This document shows, piece by piece, positions 24,181 to 33,799 of a stretch of DNA of 51,734 bases (the first letter of the stretch is position 1; every line of letters begins with the position of its first letter). The DNA is taken from contig CAZSVI010000006.1 in the NCBI GenBank assembly GCA_964610205.1, positions 1 through 51,734 on the forward strand, given 5' to 3'. Source of the DNA: CAZSVI01 sp964610205 (GTDB lineage: Bacteria; Bacillota; Clostridia; DSM-8532). Under the pieces are notes generated by a model. It searched no databases and was not told the DNA's origin. It worked only from the letters and a program-made list of their open reading frames with translations. The translations under genes were made by a program, and so were the position numbers.

Positions 24181-24573
24181 CTATCTCTTTGAAAACTGCG
24201 GTGCCCTTCGTGCCTTCTTCAATCCATATTTCTTTCTTTCCTTCATTCTTGGATCACGGGTAAGGTATCCGGCCTTTTTCAGTGCGGGACGGAATTCTTC
24301 GTCAGCCTTTAATAAAGCCCGTGCGATTCCATGGCGGATAGCTCCGGCCTGACCTGTAAAGCCACCGCCTATAACCTTCACGTAAACATCAAATTTATTT
24401 TCTGTCTCTGTGAGAACCAGTGGCTGTTTTGATATAACCTTCAAGGTTTCCAACCCAAAATAATCATTAAGGGAACGGTCATTTACCATAACTGTTCCTT
24501 CTCCGGGAACAAGCCGTACCCGCGCTACAGAGCTTTTTCTTCTTCCGGTTCCATAATATTGTACCTTTGCCAT
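24181..24573 (-). CDS. rpsI: 30S ribosomal protein S9
   Basis: The 130-residue S9 has the standard Y-Y-G-T-G-R-R-K-S-S-V-A-R-V opening, G-G-G-F-T-G-Q-A-G-A-I-R-H-G-I-A-R-A-L, and the basic tail ending K-K-A-R-R-A-P-Q-F-S-K-R, whose final arginine reaches the P-site tRNA. It follows rplM by 20 nt, the conserved L13-S9 pair. Confidence 0.98.
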   Translation of the reverse strand: MAKVQYYGTGRRKSSVARVRLVPGEGTVMVNDRSLNDYFGLETLKVISKQPLVLTETENKFDVYVKVIGGGFTGQAGAIRHGIARALLKADEEFRPALKKAGYLTRDPRMKERKKYGLKKARRAPQFSKR

Positions 24574-24593
24574 TTAATCTACGCCTCCCCTCA

Positions 24594-25028
24594 TTAAATG
24601 TTCAATTCCAGAACTTCAGGTTTCTGCGCCTGATGCTGGTGTTCGGCACCGGCATAAACTTTCAGCTTCTTAAACATCTGTCTTCCCAGGCTGTTTTTCG
24701 GAAGCATTCTTTTAACGGCCAGTTCAAAGATCTTTTCAGGTTTACTCGCAAGAAAATGACGATATTTAACTTCCTTTAATCCGCCAATATAACCCGAATG
24801 GTGCCTGTACATTTTTTGATCCAATTTCTTTCCGGTCAACAGAATTTTATCTGCATTCAGGACAATCACATAATCACCGGTATCTACGTGCGGTGTAAAC
24901 ACCGGTTTGTTTTTGCCACGCAAAATTTTCGCGACTTCGCTTGCTGCACGGCCCAATACTTTGCCTTCAACATCAACAACGAACCACTTTCTTTCGACGT
25001 TAGCTGCATTTGCCATGAAAGTTTTCAT
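24594..25028 (-). CDS. rplM: 50S ribosomal protein L13
   Basis: The 144-residue L13 begins M-K-T-F-M-A-N and has K-W-F-V-V-D-V-E-G-K-V-L-G-R-A-A-S, G-D-Y-V-I-V-L-N-A-D-K, and the C-terminal V-Y-A-G-A-E-H-Q-H-Q-A-Q-K-P. AGGAGGG lies 5 nt before the ATG at 25028; the longer frame up to 25058 lacks support. I see no clear promoter or known L13 leader between it and the clpC terminator, only a CACATATGTG palindrome near 25125. Confidence 0.97.
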   Translation of the reverse strand: MKTFMANAANVERKWFVVDVEGKVLGRAASEVAKILRGKNKPVFTPHVDTGDYVIVLNADKILLTGKKLDQKMYRHHSGYIGGLKEVKYRHFLASKPEKIFELAVKRMLPKNSLGRQMFKKLKVYAGAEHQHQAQKPEVLELNI

Positions 25029-25170
25029 GTATACCCTCCTATATTCAACTCGATTCAATTCCGAGCCTGATTGTCAGCTTTCAAAATTTCAAGACCCCCA
25101 CTTCTATTAGCGGCGGACGAATTCACATATGTGTGGATTTTTTGTATGTGTCTGTTTAAAACCCACTCGT

Positions 25171-25199
25171 AAAAACCGCCACATAAAGCGGCGGTTTTT
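25171..25199 (-). terminator. Terminator of the clpC operon
   Basis: AAAAACCGCC (25171-25180) pairs perfectly with GGCGGTTTTT (25190-25199) around a 9-nt loop; the A-run gives the U-tract on the minus strand. It lies 60 nt past the clpC stop. Confidence 0.88.
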
Positions 25200-25260
25200 A
25201 TTGTAATACATAGATACACTCATGTCAAGACAGATATGCTGTAATTTTAAAATATCTCTC

Positions 25261-27774
25261 TCATTCTCTTGATATTTCATTTGATATCTTGTTTTCTCTC
25301 GTTTTTTCAGGTTTCATTTCATTTTTAACAGCCTTTGGAGATGATATTTTAACAAATTCAAGTGAATCATCCCGGAGAGTTATTTCTACAGAATCTCCTT
25401 CATGAATCTTACCCTCAAGCATATCTTCGGCCAGCCTGTCTTCAACCATACTCTGAATAGTCCGTCTTAATGGCCTTGCACCATAAACCTTGTCATACCC
25501 CTTCTTTGCCAGAAACTCCTTAACGCCTTCACCAATACTCATATTAACATTGGTGCCCTTCAGCCGCTTTGATACCTCATTAAGCATCAGAGCCGCAATT
25601 TCATTTATGTTTTCCTGGGTCAGCGGATGGAATACTATCAGCTCATCAACCCGGTTTAAAAATTCCGGCCTGAAGGTTTTTTTCAATTCACCCATCACGT
25701 TCTTTTTCATATCCTCATAGTCTCTTGCTTCATTTATAACAGCCGCGCCAAAACCCAGTTTTTTAGGCTCAACGATATCCCTGGCTCCGACATTCGAGGT
25801 CATAATAATTACGGTATTTCTGAAATCAACCACTCTTCCCGTAGAATCAGTCAATCTCCCGTCCTCTAAAATCTGAAGAAGAATGTTGAAAACATCGGGA
25901 TGGGCCTTTTCAATTTCATCAAACAGCAACACTGCGTAGGGCTTCCTTCGAACTTTCTCGGTTAACTGCCCTCCCTCGTCATATCCTACGTATCCGGGAG
26001 GTGAACCGACGAGCCTTGATACACTATGCTTCTCCATGTATTCGGACATATCTATTCGTATCATGTGTGTTTCATCTCCAAACAAAGCTTCGGCCAACGC
26101 TTTTGAAAGCTCTGTCTTTCCAACCCCCGTAGGGCCGAGAAAAATAAACGAACCAACCGGCCGCTTGGGATCCTTAAGTCCGACACGCCCTCTCCTTATG
26201 GCCTTCGCAACTGATTTTACGGCCTCATCCTGACCGATCACACGCATGTGCAAGATAGTTTCCATATTTCTGAGTCTTTCGGTTTCCTCATGGGCAAGAC
26301 GGCTTACAGGAATACCTGTCCAGCTTCCCACGATAGACGCAATCTCTTCTTCTGAAACTGTTTGGGTATGTGTTTGATTCTGTTTTTTCCATTCTTCTTT
26401 CCGGGCATTCATATCTTCCTTTAATTGGTTTTCCTGATCCCTGATCGATGCCGCCTTTTCAAATTCCTGACTTATAATCGCATCTTCTTTCATTTTGTGC
26501 AGTTCTTCTATTTTTTGCTCCAGTTCTTTCAGATGGGGAGGAGCGGTAAAACTTCTGAGCCTGACTTTCGAAGAAGCCTCGTCGATCAAATCAATTGCCT
26601 TGTCGGGCAAATATCTGTCGGTAATATATCGTGAGGATAATTTCACAGCCGCTTCCAAAGCCTTGTCGGTAATTTTCACATTGTGATGGGCCTCATATTT
26701 GTCCCGTATTCCCTTTAAAATCTCTATAGCCTCATCTTCGGAAGGCTCACCGATTTGTATGGGCTGGAACCGCCTTTCAAGGGCTGCATCCTTTTCAATA
26801 TACTTCCTGTATTCGTCCAGGGTTGTGGCTCCAATAACCTGAATCTCGCCACGGGCCAGAAGGGGCTTTAAGATATTTGAAGCATCAATGGCGCCCTCGG
26901 CGGCGCCCGCCCCTACAATTGTGTGTAACTCATCTATAAACAAAATGACATTGCCTGCATTGCGTATTTCTTCAATTGACTTTTTCAGCCGATCTTCAAA
27001 TTCACCACGATATTTCGCCCCTGCAACCATGGAAGACATGTCTAGTGTAACCACCCTTTTATCCTTCAGGGTTTCCGGAATGTTCCCCTCGATTATTTTC
27101 TGGGCAAGCCCTTCACAAATCGCTGTTTTTCCTACACCCGGCTCACCAATCAGGCAGGGATTGTTCTTTGTTCTTCTGCTTAGAATCTGTATAATCCTTT
27201 CAATCTCCTTATCTCTGCCGATAACAGGGTCTATTTTACCGTCCCTGGCCAATACGGTTAAATCACGTCCGAACAAATCCAGAGTAGGGGTTTCCATTTC
27301 TTCCGCCCTGGGTTTTCCAGCGGCAACGGCCGCAGGCGTATCCTCCTGAAGCATTGTGATAATACTGTCATACAGCTTGTGAATATCAACACCCAAATCC
27401 ATAAGAATACGTACGGCAATGCTTTCCCCTTCCCTGAGTATTCCCATCAGAAGGTGTTCGGTACCAATATAATTCTGGCCCATCCTTCTGGTTTCTGCAT
27501 AGGAAAGCTCCATCACCCTTTTTGTTCTCGGAGTATATCCGGCAACCTGTTGACTGCCGTCTCCCTTTCCAACAACGGAAAGGATGCTTTCCATCACTTT
27601 CTGGTCGGTAATGCCGTTGGATAAAAGAACGCCGCCTGCAATGCCCGTTCCTTCCTTAATAAGCCCCCACAGCATATGCTCCGTTCCGATATAATTATGT
27701 CCCAGAGCCATTGCGCATTCCTTAGCCAGATTTAACGCAAGCGTCGCTTTTTGAGTAAATTTCCCATAAATCAT
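25261..27774 (-). CDS. clpC: ATP-dependent Clp protease ATP-binding subunit ClpC
   Basis: ClpC unfolds proteins for ClpP. The 837-residue protein has two N-terminal Clp repeats (about 1-145), AAA domain 1 with Walker A G-E-P-G-V-G-K-T, a UVR-type middle region (E-F-E-K-A-A-S-I-R-D-Q) that separates ClpC from ClpB, AAA domain 2 with G-P-T-G-V-G-K-T, and the C-terminal D2-small domain. The C-terminal tail past the fold is long and charged. GAGGTG stands 7 nt before the ATG. It is the last gene of the ctsR operon, 110 bp after mcsB, and is expected to handle McsB-tagged proteins. Confidence 0.98.
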   Translation of the reverse strand: MIYGKFTQKATLALNLAKECAMALGHNYIGTEHMLWGLIKEGTGIAGGVLLSNGITDQKVMESILSVVGKGDGSQQVAGYTPRTKRVMELSYAETRRMGQNYIGTEHLLMGILREGESIAVRILMDLGVDIHKLYDSIITMLQEDTPAAVAAGKPRAEEMETPTLDLFGRDLTVLARDGKIDPVIGRDKEIERIIQILSRRTKNNPCLIGEPGVGKTAICEGLAQKIIEGNIPETLKDKRVVTLDMSSMVAGAKYRGEFEDRLKKSIEEIRNAGNVILFIDELHTIVGAGAAEGAIDASNILKPLLARGEIQVIGATTLDEYRKYIEKDAALERRFQPIQIGEPSEDEAIEILKGIRDKYEAHHNVKITDKALEAAVKLSSRYITDRYLPDKAIDLIDEASSKVRLRSFTAPPHLKELEQKIEELHKMKEDAIISQEFEKAASIRDQENQLKEDMNARKEEWKKQNQTHTQTVSEEEIASIVGSWTGIPVSRLAHEETERLRNMETILHMRVIGQDEAVKSVAKAIRRGRVGLKDPKRPVGSFIFLGPTGVGKTELSKALAEALFGDETHMIRIDMSEYMEKHSVSRLVGSPPGYVGYDEGGQLTEKVRRKPYAVLLFDEIEKAHPDVFNILLQILEDGRLTDSTGRVVDFRNTVIIMTSNVGARDIVEPKKLGFGAAVINEARDYEDMKKNVMGELKKTFRPEFLNRVDELIVFHPLTQENINEIAALMLNEVSKRLKGTNVNMSIGEGVKEFLAKKGYDKVYGARPLRRTIQSMVEDRLAEDMLEGKIHEGDSVEITLRDDSLEFVKISSPKAVKNEMKPEKTRENKISNEISRE

Positions 27775-27884
27775 TTCTTACCACCTCATATTCTCTTTTG
27801 CACTGCAAAGATGATTATTATACTTTATCAATTACACCGGCCACTTTACCTGATAGATAAAACAAACTGAACCTTATCCGAATC

Positions 27885-28916
27885 TCACTTCCTGTTCATC
27901 ATTTGTCTTACAAACTCGGCCCTATAGGAATCACTTTCGTCAGGCTTAAGAACTCTTCCTGTTTTCTTCTGCAATCCGCCGGGTTGTATCAGGAGCATTA
28001 TTTCGTTAACGTCCTGTATTTCAATATCCCTTATAATACCCATATCCACACCCAGTCTGACATCGGACAGGAGTTTCAGTGTCTCTTTCGTATCCATCAG
28101 TCTTGCGTTTCTTAAAATTCCAAAAGAACGGAAAATCTTGTCTTCAAGACGAATCCGGTTCTGATTGAACAATTCCTGACGCAATGTCCTCTCCTGTTCA
28201 ATTATCTGCTGCGCAATGTTTTTTATGCTTAATATGATATCTTCTTCACTCTTTCCCAGAGTAATCTGGTTTGAAACCTGATACATATTTCCGGAGGCCT
28301 CTGTATTTTCTCCATATAAACCCCGGACAGCCATTCCCAGCTTTCCCAGAGCTTCCAAAATGGGTTTGATGTATCCGGTTATTGTAAGGGCAGGAAGATG
28401 CATCATTATGGAAGCACGAATTGCCGTACCGATATTTGTGGGGCAGCTCGTCAGATAGCCGATATTTTCAAACCAGGCAAAGTCCATTTTTTCCGAAAGC
28501 AAGTCATCGAGATTGTTGCATATCTCCCACGCCTTTGAAAGCTGCATGCCTGTGGCCATACACTGAATTCTTAAATGGTCCTCCTCGTTAATCATAATTG
28601 AAATTTGTTCATCGTTACTCAGAAGAAGGCCGCTGAAACGGTTGCTTTCCAATAATTCCTTACTGACAAGATGTTTTTCCACGAGAACTGCTTTATCTAT
28701 CGTATCCAGGTGGGCAAAATCAATATACCTGAAAATCTCAAGCATTTTCTGATTTCCGGCAAACAAAGCTTCCTTTGTTTTTTCCACGATCTCCTGCTGC
28801 ATATCCGGAGTGGTCTTGTGCGGAAATGGATAATTTTTAACATTCCTGGCCAAACGGACTCTGCTTGAAATAACAACATCAGAATCCGGGCCTTTGTCAA
28901 TATACCACTTGTTCAT
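27885..28916 (-). CDS. mcsB: Protein-arginine kinase
   Basis: McsB phosphorylates arginine residues, marking proteins for ClpC. The 343-residue protein belongs to the ATP:guanido phosphotransferase family: S-S-R-V-R-L-A-R-N for nucleotide binding, the signature N-E-E-D-H-L-R with the catalytic Glu, and C-P-T-N-I-G-T-A-I-R-A-S with the active-site Cys. All key residues are present. It follows mcsA by 13 nt. Confidence 0.97.
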   Translation of the reverse strand: MNKWYIDKGPDSDVVISSRVRLARNVKNYPFPHKTTPDMQQEIVEKTKEALFAGNQKMLEIFRYIDFAHLDTIDKAVLVEKHLVSKELLESNRFSGLLLSNDEQISIMINEEDHLRIQCMATGMQLSKAWEICNNLDDLLSEKMDFAWFENIGYLTSCPTNIGTAIRASIMMHLPALTITGYIKPILEALGKLGMAVRGLYGENTEASGNMYQVSNQITLGKSEEDIILSIKNIAQQIIEQERTLRQELFNQNRIRLEDKIFRSFGILRNARLMDTKETLKLLSDVRLGVDMGIIRDIEIQDVNEIMLLIQPGGLQKKTGRVLKPDESDSYRAEFVRQMMNRK

Positions 28917-28929
28917 TCGGTCACCCCCT

Positions 28930-29427
28930 CTAATGCTCTTTGTTTTTCTCTATTGCCCGAATCTTATCCCGTATTTGAGCGGCCTGCTCATAATCCTCAT
29001 TTTGAACACAATGCTTAAGTCTTGTCTTTAAATCATTCAAAGTTCGCGCTTCCTGGATTTTTCCGGACAATTTCCCGGGAATTTTCCCATGGTGCTTTAC
29101 ATTCCCGTGTATCCGCTTTAACATGGTTTTTATACTTTCATCAAAGACTTCATAACATTTCGGACATCCGAGCATACCGGTTTTGTTAAACTCCTCGACG
29201 GTCATTCCGCAATTCTCACACTTTTTTATCATAAAAGGCTGTTCCTCAACACCTTCAACATTATCTATCCCCATAATGCTGTGGAGCAGCTTATTTATGT
29301 TTACCTTTATATCATTATTCTCTCTGGCACATTGTTCGCATACATACATTTCAACCTTCTGCTGATTGATAATACGGGTAAAATGCACGGTGGCCTCTCT
29401 CTGTTTGCATATTTGACACAACAGCAT
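28930..29427 (-). CDS. mcsA: McsA, zinc-finger activator of McsB
   Basis: The 165-residue protein has two zinc modules (C4-x2-C7 with C30-x2-C33, then C-E-N-C with C-P-K-C) and a C-terminal UVR-like helix (E-D-Y-E-Q-A-A-Q-I-R-D-K-I-R). McsA binds and activates McsB and helps ClpC. It lies 16 nt after ctsR in the standard order. Confidence 0.96.
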   Translation of the reverse strand: MLLCQICKQREATVHFTRIINQQKVEMYVCEQCARENNDIKVNINKLLHSIMGIDNVEGVEEQPFMIKKCENCGMTVEEFNKTGMLGCPKCYEVFDESIKTMLKRIHGNVKHHGKIPGKLSGKIQEARTLNDLKTRLKHCVQNEDYEQAAQIRDKIRAIEKNKEH

Positions 29428-29443
29428 TCAAACTACCTCCTCT

Positions 29444-29902
29444 TTAAATGGTCAGACTCATAAGCATGTTTTTTAATATAGCCGCCCTTATTTCATCCCG
29501 GATATCATATGCTATATCCATCAATGCCTTGTCTGATGTTGCAGCCTTCATGAGCCGTGCTTCCTGTTCATTAACAATATCATAATCCAGAAAATTCTGA
29601 ATAAATACTTCACAGGTATGCTGGGAAAGTTTATCTCCCAATGAAGTAATAATATGCATTAAATATTCCCCTACAGAACCTGTGTTTAAACGTTTTATGC
29701 TTATATACCCGCCACCGCCCCTTCTGCTTTCCACATAATATCCTTTGTCGTTTGAAAACCGGGTGGATATAACATAGTTTATCTGAGAAGGAACGCAATT
29801 AAACCGATTTGCCAGTTCGTTTCTCTGTATCTCAATGGATCCGTCCATGTCATTCATCATTTCCTTTATAAAGGTTTCAATAATATCACTCAATCTTGCC
29901 AT
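29444..29902 (-). CDS. ctsR: Transcriptional repressor CtsR
   Basis: CtsR represses class III heat-shock genes and loses grip on DNA when hot or when its partner proteins act on it. The 152-residue protein has the winged helix-turn-helix with R-F-N-C-V-P-S-Q-I-N-Y-V-I-S-T-R-F and the wing S-R-R-G-G-G-G-Y-I, whose glycines sense heat in B. subtilis. It is the first gene of the operon and its operator lies 20 nt upstream, so it is self-regulated. Confidence 0.97.
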   Translation of the reverse strand: MARLSDIIETFIKEMMNDMDGSIEIQRNELANRFNCVPSQINYVISTRFSNDKGYYVESRRGGGGYISIKRLNTGSVGEYLMHIITSLGDKLSQHTCEVFIQNFLDYDIVNEQEARLMKAATSDKALMDIAYDIRDEIRAAILKNMLMSLTI

Positions 29903-29921
29903 AATTTCACCTTCTTTTTGT

Positions 29922-29971
29922 CTTTGACTATCTCTGACTATTATTATACTTTATTTTTTTTACAATTTCAA
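29922..29971 (-). promoter_or_regulatory. ctsR promoter and CtsR operator
   Basis: On the minus strand: TTGAAA (29966-29971), 17 bp, TATAAT (29943-29948), then the heptad repeat AGTCAGA-GAT-AGTCAAA (29922-29938), matching the CtsR box (RGTCAAA-NAN-RGTCAAA) with one change. The operator covers the likely transcription start. Confidence 0.9.
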
Positions 29972-29992
29972 GGGTATTATGGCTGAACGTAA

Positions 29993-30031
29993 AACTGGCA
30001 GAAAGATATCATTTTTATCCTTCTGCCAGTT
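29993..30031 (-). terminator. Terminator of the DUF4349 gene
   Basis: AACTGGCAGAA and TTCTGCCAGTT pair perfectly around a partly paired 17-nt interior. A short T4 follows on the minus strand. It separates this gene from the ctsR promoter. Confidence 0.7.
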
Positions 30032-30073
30032 GTGTTATAACACGCAGGAGACCTTCTTCCTGCTTCCCATATA

Positions 30074-31105
30074 TTATTCTTCCTTTACTTCAGGCGAGGT
30101 AGCTTTGTTTTTGTCCTTACGTTTTCTGTATATCTTAAAGCCAATCCATCCTATGATTGCAAGGATCACCAAAGTCGGAATAATATCAATAAGGAATATT
30201 AATAAATTCCCCAGTGCCTCGACAATTCCGGTCAGGCTGTTTTTTACCGAATCCTTTAGCCGATCCCAGTAAGTGTAGGTTTTTTTCACGTTTACATCAT
30301 CGGGATATTTTTCATTCATTTGTATGTAAATGGTGGATAATTCAACCAGGTCGCTCCATTTGTTCAAAGTGCCCGTCAAACGTTCAATTTCTGTCTGGAG
30401 TTCGGTCATTCGCATGCGGGTTTTAAAAATGGAATCCGGATCCTTCAGCGAACGCATGTATTCTTCCAGATAATCATACTCAATTTTTAATATTTTCAGC
30501 CTGCCTTCGGTATCAAAAAACTGATCGGTGACATCGGTACTGTAAATCCTGTCGTCAATCACATCACCAAGCCCCTTGATATCATTTAAAACATAGTCGA
30601 AATGACGCGCGTCCACACGGATTGTAATGTTCCCCGAGACTCTTGCTCTGCGCTCATTTTCATGGTAGTAATAATCCTTACGGATATTGCTTTCCTGTAC
30701 AAAACCGATTCCGGCCAGCATGGATTGCAGATTACCGTACGAACTATAAAAATCATCCACTTCAAGCGTAAGGTTGGCGTTCCGGATAATTTTTCTTTGA
30801 GCCAGGATATCCAGGCTTGTACCTGTACTCTGGTACCCCGTTGCCCGTATGCCCCCGGGTTCCGCCGCATTAGTATCGGCTGCCTTGGTTTCAGCAACTT
30901 CTCTTTCGCCTTTTAAATAATCCCCATCCGATTCGGTAAACTGCATATTAGTCTGGCTTTTCCCTGCTGTTGTCGCGGCAGTTGTCATTGACATTGGCGC
31001 GGCGTTATCCATACCTGCTTTATTTTTGCTTGAGCATCCCGCTCCAAGAATTACGAGAAGTATGACGGATATAACAGCCGCTATAATCCTTTTACTTTTA
31101 TTCAT
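30074..31105 (-). CDS. DUF4349 lipoprotein
   Basis: The 343-residue protein has a lipoprotein signal: K-S-K-R near the start, a hydrophobic stretch, and the lipobox L-G-A-G-C (Cys24). A Thr/Ala-rich linker follows, then the DUF4349 domain (I-R-N-A-N-L-T-L-E-V-D-D-F...), a coiled-coil-like segment around residues 205-250 (L-K-I-L-K-I-E-Y-D-Y-L-E-E-Y), a C-terminal transmembrane helix and a basic tail. It should be anchored outside the cell membrane with the tail inside. Family function is unknown. AAGGGGTG precedes the ATG. Confidence 0.88.
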   Translation of the reverse strand: MNKSKRIIAAVISVILLVILGAGCSSKNKAGMDNAAPMSMTTAATTAGKSQTNMQFTESDGDYLKGEREVAETKAADTNAAEPGGIRATGYQSTGTSLDILAQRKIIRNANLTLEVDDFYSSYGNLQSMLAGIGFVQESNIRKDYYYHENERRARVSGNITIRVDARHFDYVLNDIKGLGDVIDDRIYSTDVTDQFFDTEGRLKILKIEYDYLEEYMRSLKDPDSIFKTRMRMTELQTEIERLTGTLNKWSDLVELSTIYIQMNEKYPDDVNVKKTYTYWDRLKDSVKNSLTGIVEALGNLLIFLIDIIPTLVILAIIGWIGFKIYRKRKDKNKATSPEVKEE

Positions 31106-31193
31106 TTTTTCACCCCTTCTTTATTCTTTATAACCATTTTTTATCTGTATATTTTTATGACGCCGTTAGGCGGTAATAAGTTCCGGATAAATC

Positions 31194-31225
31194 AAAGAGG
31201 CTGTTTTATCGGTTACAGCCTCTTT
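31194..31225 (-). terminator. Terminator of the EF-G-like gene
   Basis: AAAGAGGCTGT and ACAGCCTCTTT form an 11-bp stem. The minus-strand tract after it is TTTGATTT, so it is a moderate terminator. Confidence 0.7.
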
Positions 31226-31232
31226 TGCCATG

Positions 31233-33314
31233 TTATTCTTCCGCTTCTTTTTCCCTTTTCGCTTCGGCAATTACTTTTTCCGCTATATTCGGAGGCGCCT
31301 CCTCATATCTTTCAAACCGGATGGAAAAAGAGCCTCTGGCCTGGGTTATTGAACGAAGGTCTGTTGCATACTTAAACATTTCTGATTCGGGAACCTCCGC
31401 TATTACCTGCTGTATTCCGCCTTCCTGAGGATTCATCCCAAGAATCCTTCCCCGGCGTTTATTCAAATCGCCAATAATATCTCCCATATAACTATCGGGA
31501 ACAAACACTTCCACATGGGATATAGGTTCTAAAAGTACTGGGCCTGCTTGCTGTACACCCTCTTTATATGCCAGGCTGGCTGCAATTTTAAAGGCCATTT
31601 CCGAAGAGTCAACCGGATGATATTTTCCGTCCACCAGTGTCGCTTTCAGATTTACAACCGGATATCCCGCCAAAACACCTTTTGAAATACTATCTCTGAG
31701 TCCCTTTTCAACTGCGGGAAAATACTGCTTTGGAACAGCCCCACCGAAAATCTTTTCCTCAAAGGTCAAATCCTCCGTTGGACCGGGCTCAAACTCAATC
31801 CATACATCTCCGAACTGCCCGTGTCCACCGGATTGTTTCTTATGCTTTCCTTCCACCTTAACCTTTTTGCGGATCGTTTCACGATAAGGTATTCTTGGAT
31901 CAACCAATTCAACTTCAACCCTGAATTTGGAGCGAAGCTTGCTCAGTATCAAATCAAGATGCTGATCACCTATCCCATAAATAAGCGTTTGTTTTGTTTC
32001 AGTATTCAGTTCTACCTTAAATGTAGGATCTTCTTCCATAAGGCGGTTTAATCCCGTACCGATCTTCTCTTCGTCCCCTTTTGTTTTTGGAAGAATAGCC
32101 ATTGAAAGCATCGGAGCGGGAAAATCAATTTCCTGAATAACAACCGGTTTTTCTTTGGAGCAAAGGGTATCATTTGTTTCGGTAAGGGCAAGCTTAGCAA
32201 CTGCCCCGATATCTCCGGTAACCAGCTGGGTTGCATTGATTTGTTGTTTGCCTTTAATAAGAAATAATTGAGATATCTTTTCGATCTTGTCTTTTTTTAC
32301 ATTATAAGCAGTGGAATCGGACTTAAGAACACCTGACATAATTTTAAGATAGGATATTTTCCCTACAAAGGGATCTACAATTGTTTTAAATACCAGCGCC
32401 GATAGTGCCTCATTGACATCGGGTTTCAATTCAACCTTTTCATCTCCCGAAGGTTTTCCCGCAATCACAACGCCTCTTTCACCAAAGGCAGGTACATAGT
32501 CTGAAATTGCATCCAGAAGTAGTTTTACACCAGCGTGATTAACTGCGGAGCCGCAGAAAACAGGCGAGATGTCCCCGGATTTTATACCGGCTTGCAGTGC
32601 CTTTATTATTTCATCGTCCGTAAAGGCTTCACCCGAGAAGTATTTATCCATTAACTCCTCATCGGTTTCAGCCACAGCTTCAACAATACCCTCACGGTAC
32701 TTTTCGACGACAGTCATCATATCATTTGGAATTTCCGCATCTGTAAACTCCTTGCCCTGGAAACGCTTTGCCTTCATTGTTGCTACATTGATAATTCCCG
32801 AAAAAACACCTTTTTCCATAATAGGAACTTCAAAAGCAATAACACTCTTTCCGAATATATCCTGAAACTGATCAAAGACTTTAAAAAAGTCTGAATTCTC
32901 TTCGTCAATCTTACTGATAAATATAAGCCTTGGGATTTTTTGCCTGCCGGCTTCTTCCCACGCCTTTTCCGTTCCAACCTGTACGCCGTCCTTGGCGCTG
33001 GCCAGAATAATAGCTCCATCAGCTACCCGCAGGCCTTCGCGCATTTCACCGACAAAATCAAAGTAGCCGGGTGTATCAATAATATTCACCTTGCGGCCAT
33101 TCCATTCCAACGGTGCTAAGGATGAGCCCGTGCTTATCTGCCGTTTTATTTCTTCCGGATCATAATCCATAACGGTATTTCCACTGACAACACTGCCAAA
33201 CCGCTCTGTGGCCTTTGCAACAAAAAGCATCGATTCCGCCAGTGTTGTCTTGCCCGCCCCTCCGTGACCCAGTAGGCAAACATTGCGTATTTTATCTACG
33301 CCATAGTCTTTCAT
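31233..33314 (-). CDS. EF-G-like GTPase (EF-G paralogue)
   Basis: The 693-residue protein has all five EF-G domains but divergent GTPase motifs: P-loop G-H-G-G-A-G-K-T-T, G3 D-T-P-G-Y-F-D-F with Tyr where EF-G has the catalytic His, G4 S-K-I-D for N-K-M-D, and G5 C-G-S-A-V. These changes define the EF-G-like (FusA2-type) group, distinct from the main translocase. Its exact role on the ribosome is unsettled. It stands alone, not with rpsL-rpsG-tuf, so the true fusA is probably elsewhere. AGGGGG lies 7 nt before the ATG, and a 16-bp palindrome (GCCTGCTTAAGCAGGC) sits in its leader. Confidence 0.88.
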   Translation of the reverse strand: MKDYGVDKIRNVCLLGHGGAGKTTLAESMLFVAKATERFGSVVSGNTVMDYDPEEIKRQISTGSSLAPLEWNGRKVNIIDTPGYFDFVGEMREGLRVADGAIILASAKDGVQVGTEKAWEEAGRQKIPRLIFISKIDEENSDFFKVFDQFQDIFGKSVIAFEVPIMEKGVFSGIINVATMKAKRFQGKEFTDAEIPNDMMTVVEKYREGIVEAVAETDEELMDKYFSGEAFTDDEIIKALQAGIKSGDISPVFCGSAVNHAGVKLLLDAISDYVPAFGERGVVIAGKPSGDEKVELKPDVNEALSALVFKTIVDPFVGKISYLKIMSGVLKSDSTAYNVKKDKIEKISQLFLIKGKQQINATQLVTGDIGAVAKLALTETNDTLCSKEKPVVIQEIDFPAPMLSMAILPKTKGDEEKIGTGLNRLMEEDPTFKVELNTETKQTLIYGIGDQHLDLILSKLRSKFRVEVELVDPRIPYRETIRKKVKVEGKHKKQSGGHGQFGDVWIEFEPGPTEDLTFEEKIFGGAVPKQYFPAVEKGLRDSISKGVLAGYPVVNLKATLVDGKYHPVDSSEMAFKIAASLAYKEGVQQAGPVLLEPISHVEVFVPDSYMGDIIGDLNKRRGRILGMNPQEGGIQQVIAEVPESEMFKYATDLRSITQARGSFSIRFERYEEAPPNIAEKVIAEAKREKEAEE

Positions 33315-33799
33315 ACCAATTCCCCCTCGTTTTCCAAGCCTGCTTAAGCAGGCAGGATGTATTTGTGATGGCCTGTACTAAACACAGCCTTATGGATAAC
33401 CCATCCCATCAGGGCTTGGATAACCTTTTAACTTAATAAACAAAGCCTCTGACATGAACCTAATTAAAAAAACCATCTCTCTTCCGATAAATCCTATATG
33501 GTATTATACCAAACTTCACTGTTTGTTAATATAGATTAACGATTTTTTTTATTTTTTGGTACCAAAAATTTAAAAAGCCCGGATTAAATACTCCCAGTTT
33601 TTGTTTTTGGAAGCACCAAATATGGTAATATTATATTATACACATTCTTCTTCGTACCGCCTGAATAATATGGTATTTTTTTATCATAAGGCACATATTT
33701 CTTTTATGTGCGTTATAAAGGTACTTATATGGTACATCATACACCTTTATCTTCAAGGCAGATTGTAAAATATCGTAAAATCCGGAGGGAGGTAGCTTT
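33315..33799. other. 485-bp divergent intergenic region with repeated ATATGGTA
   Basis: ATATGGTA occurs four times on the plus strand (33496, 33620, 33668, 33727). A perfect palindrome TTTTTGGTACCAAAAA lies at 33553-33568 and a hairpin GCACATA/TATGTGC at 33691-33711. A minus-strand TATAAT (33503-33508) may serve the EF-G-like gene. No convincing gene lies here. Confidence 0.5.

Noticed and set aside
23923..24192. 89-codon plus-strand frame across the uvrA promoter
   Set aside because: It runs antisense through the uvrA start, the LexA box and the rpsI terminator.
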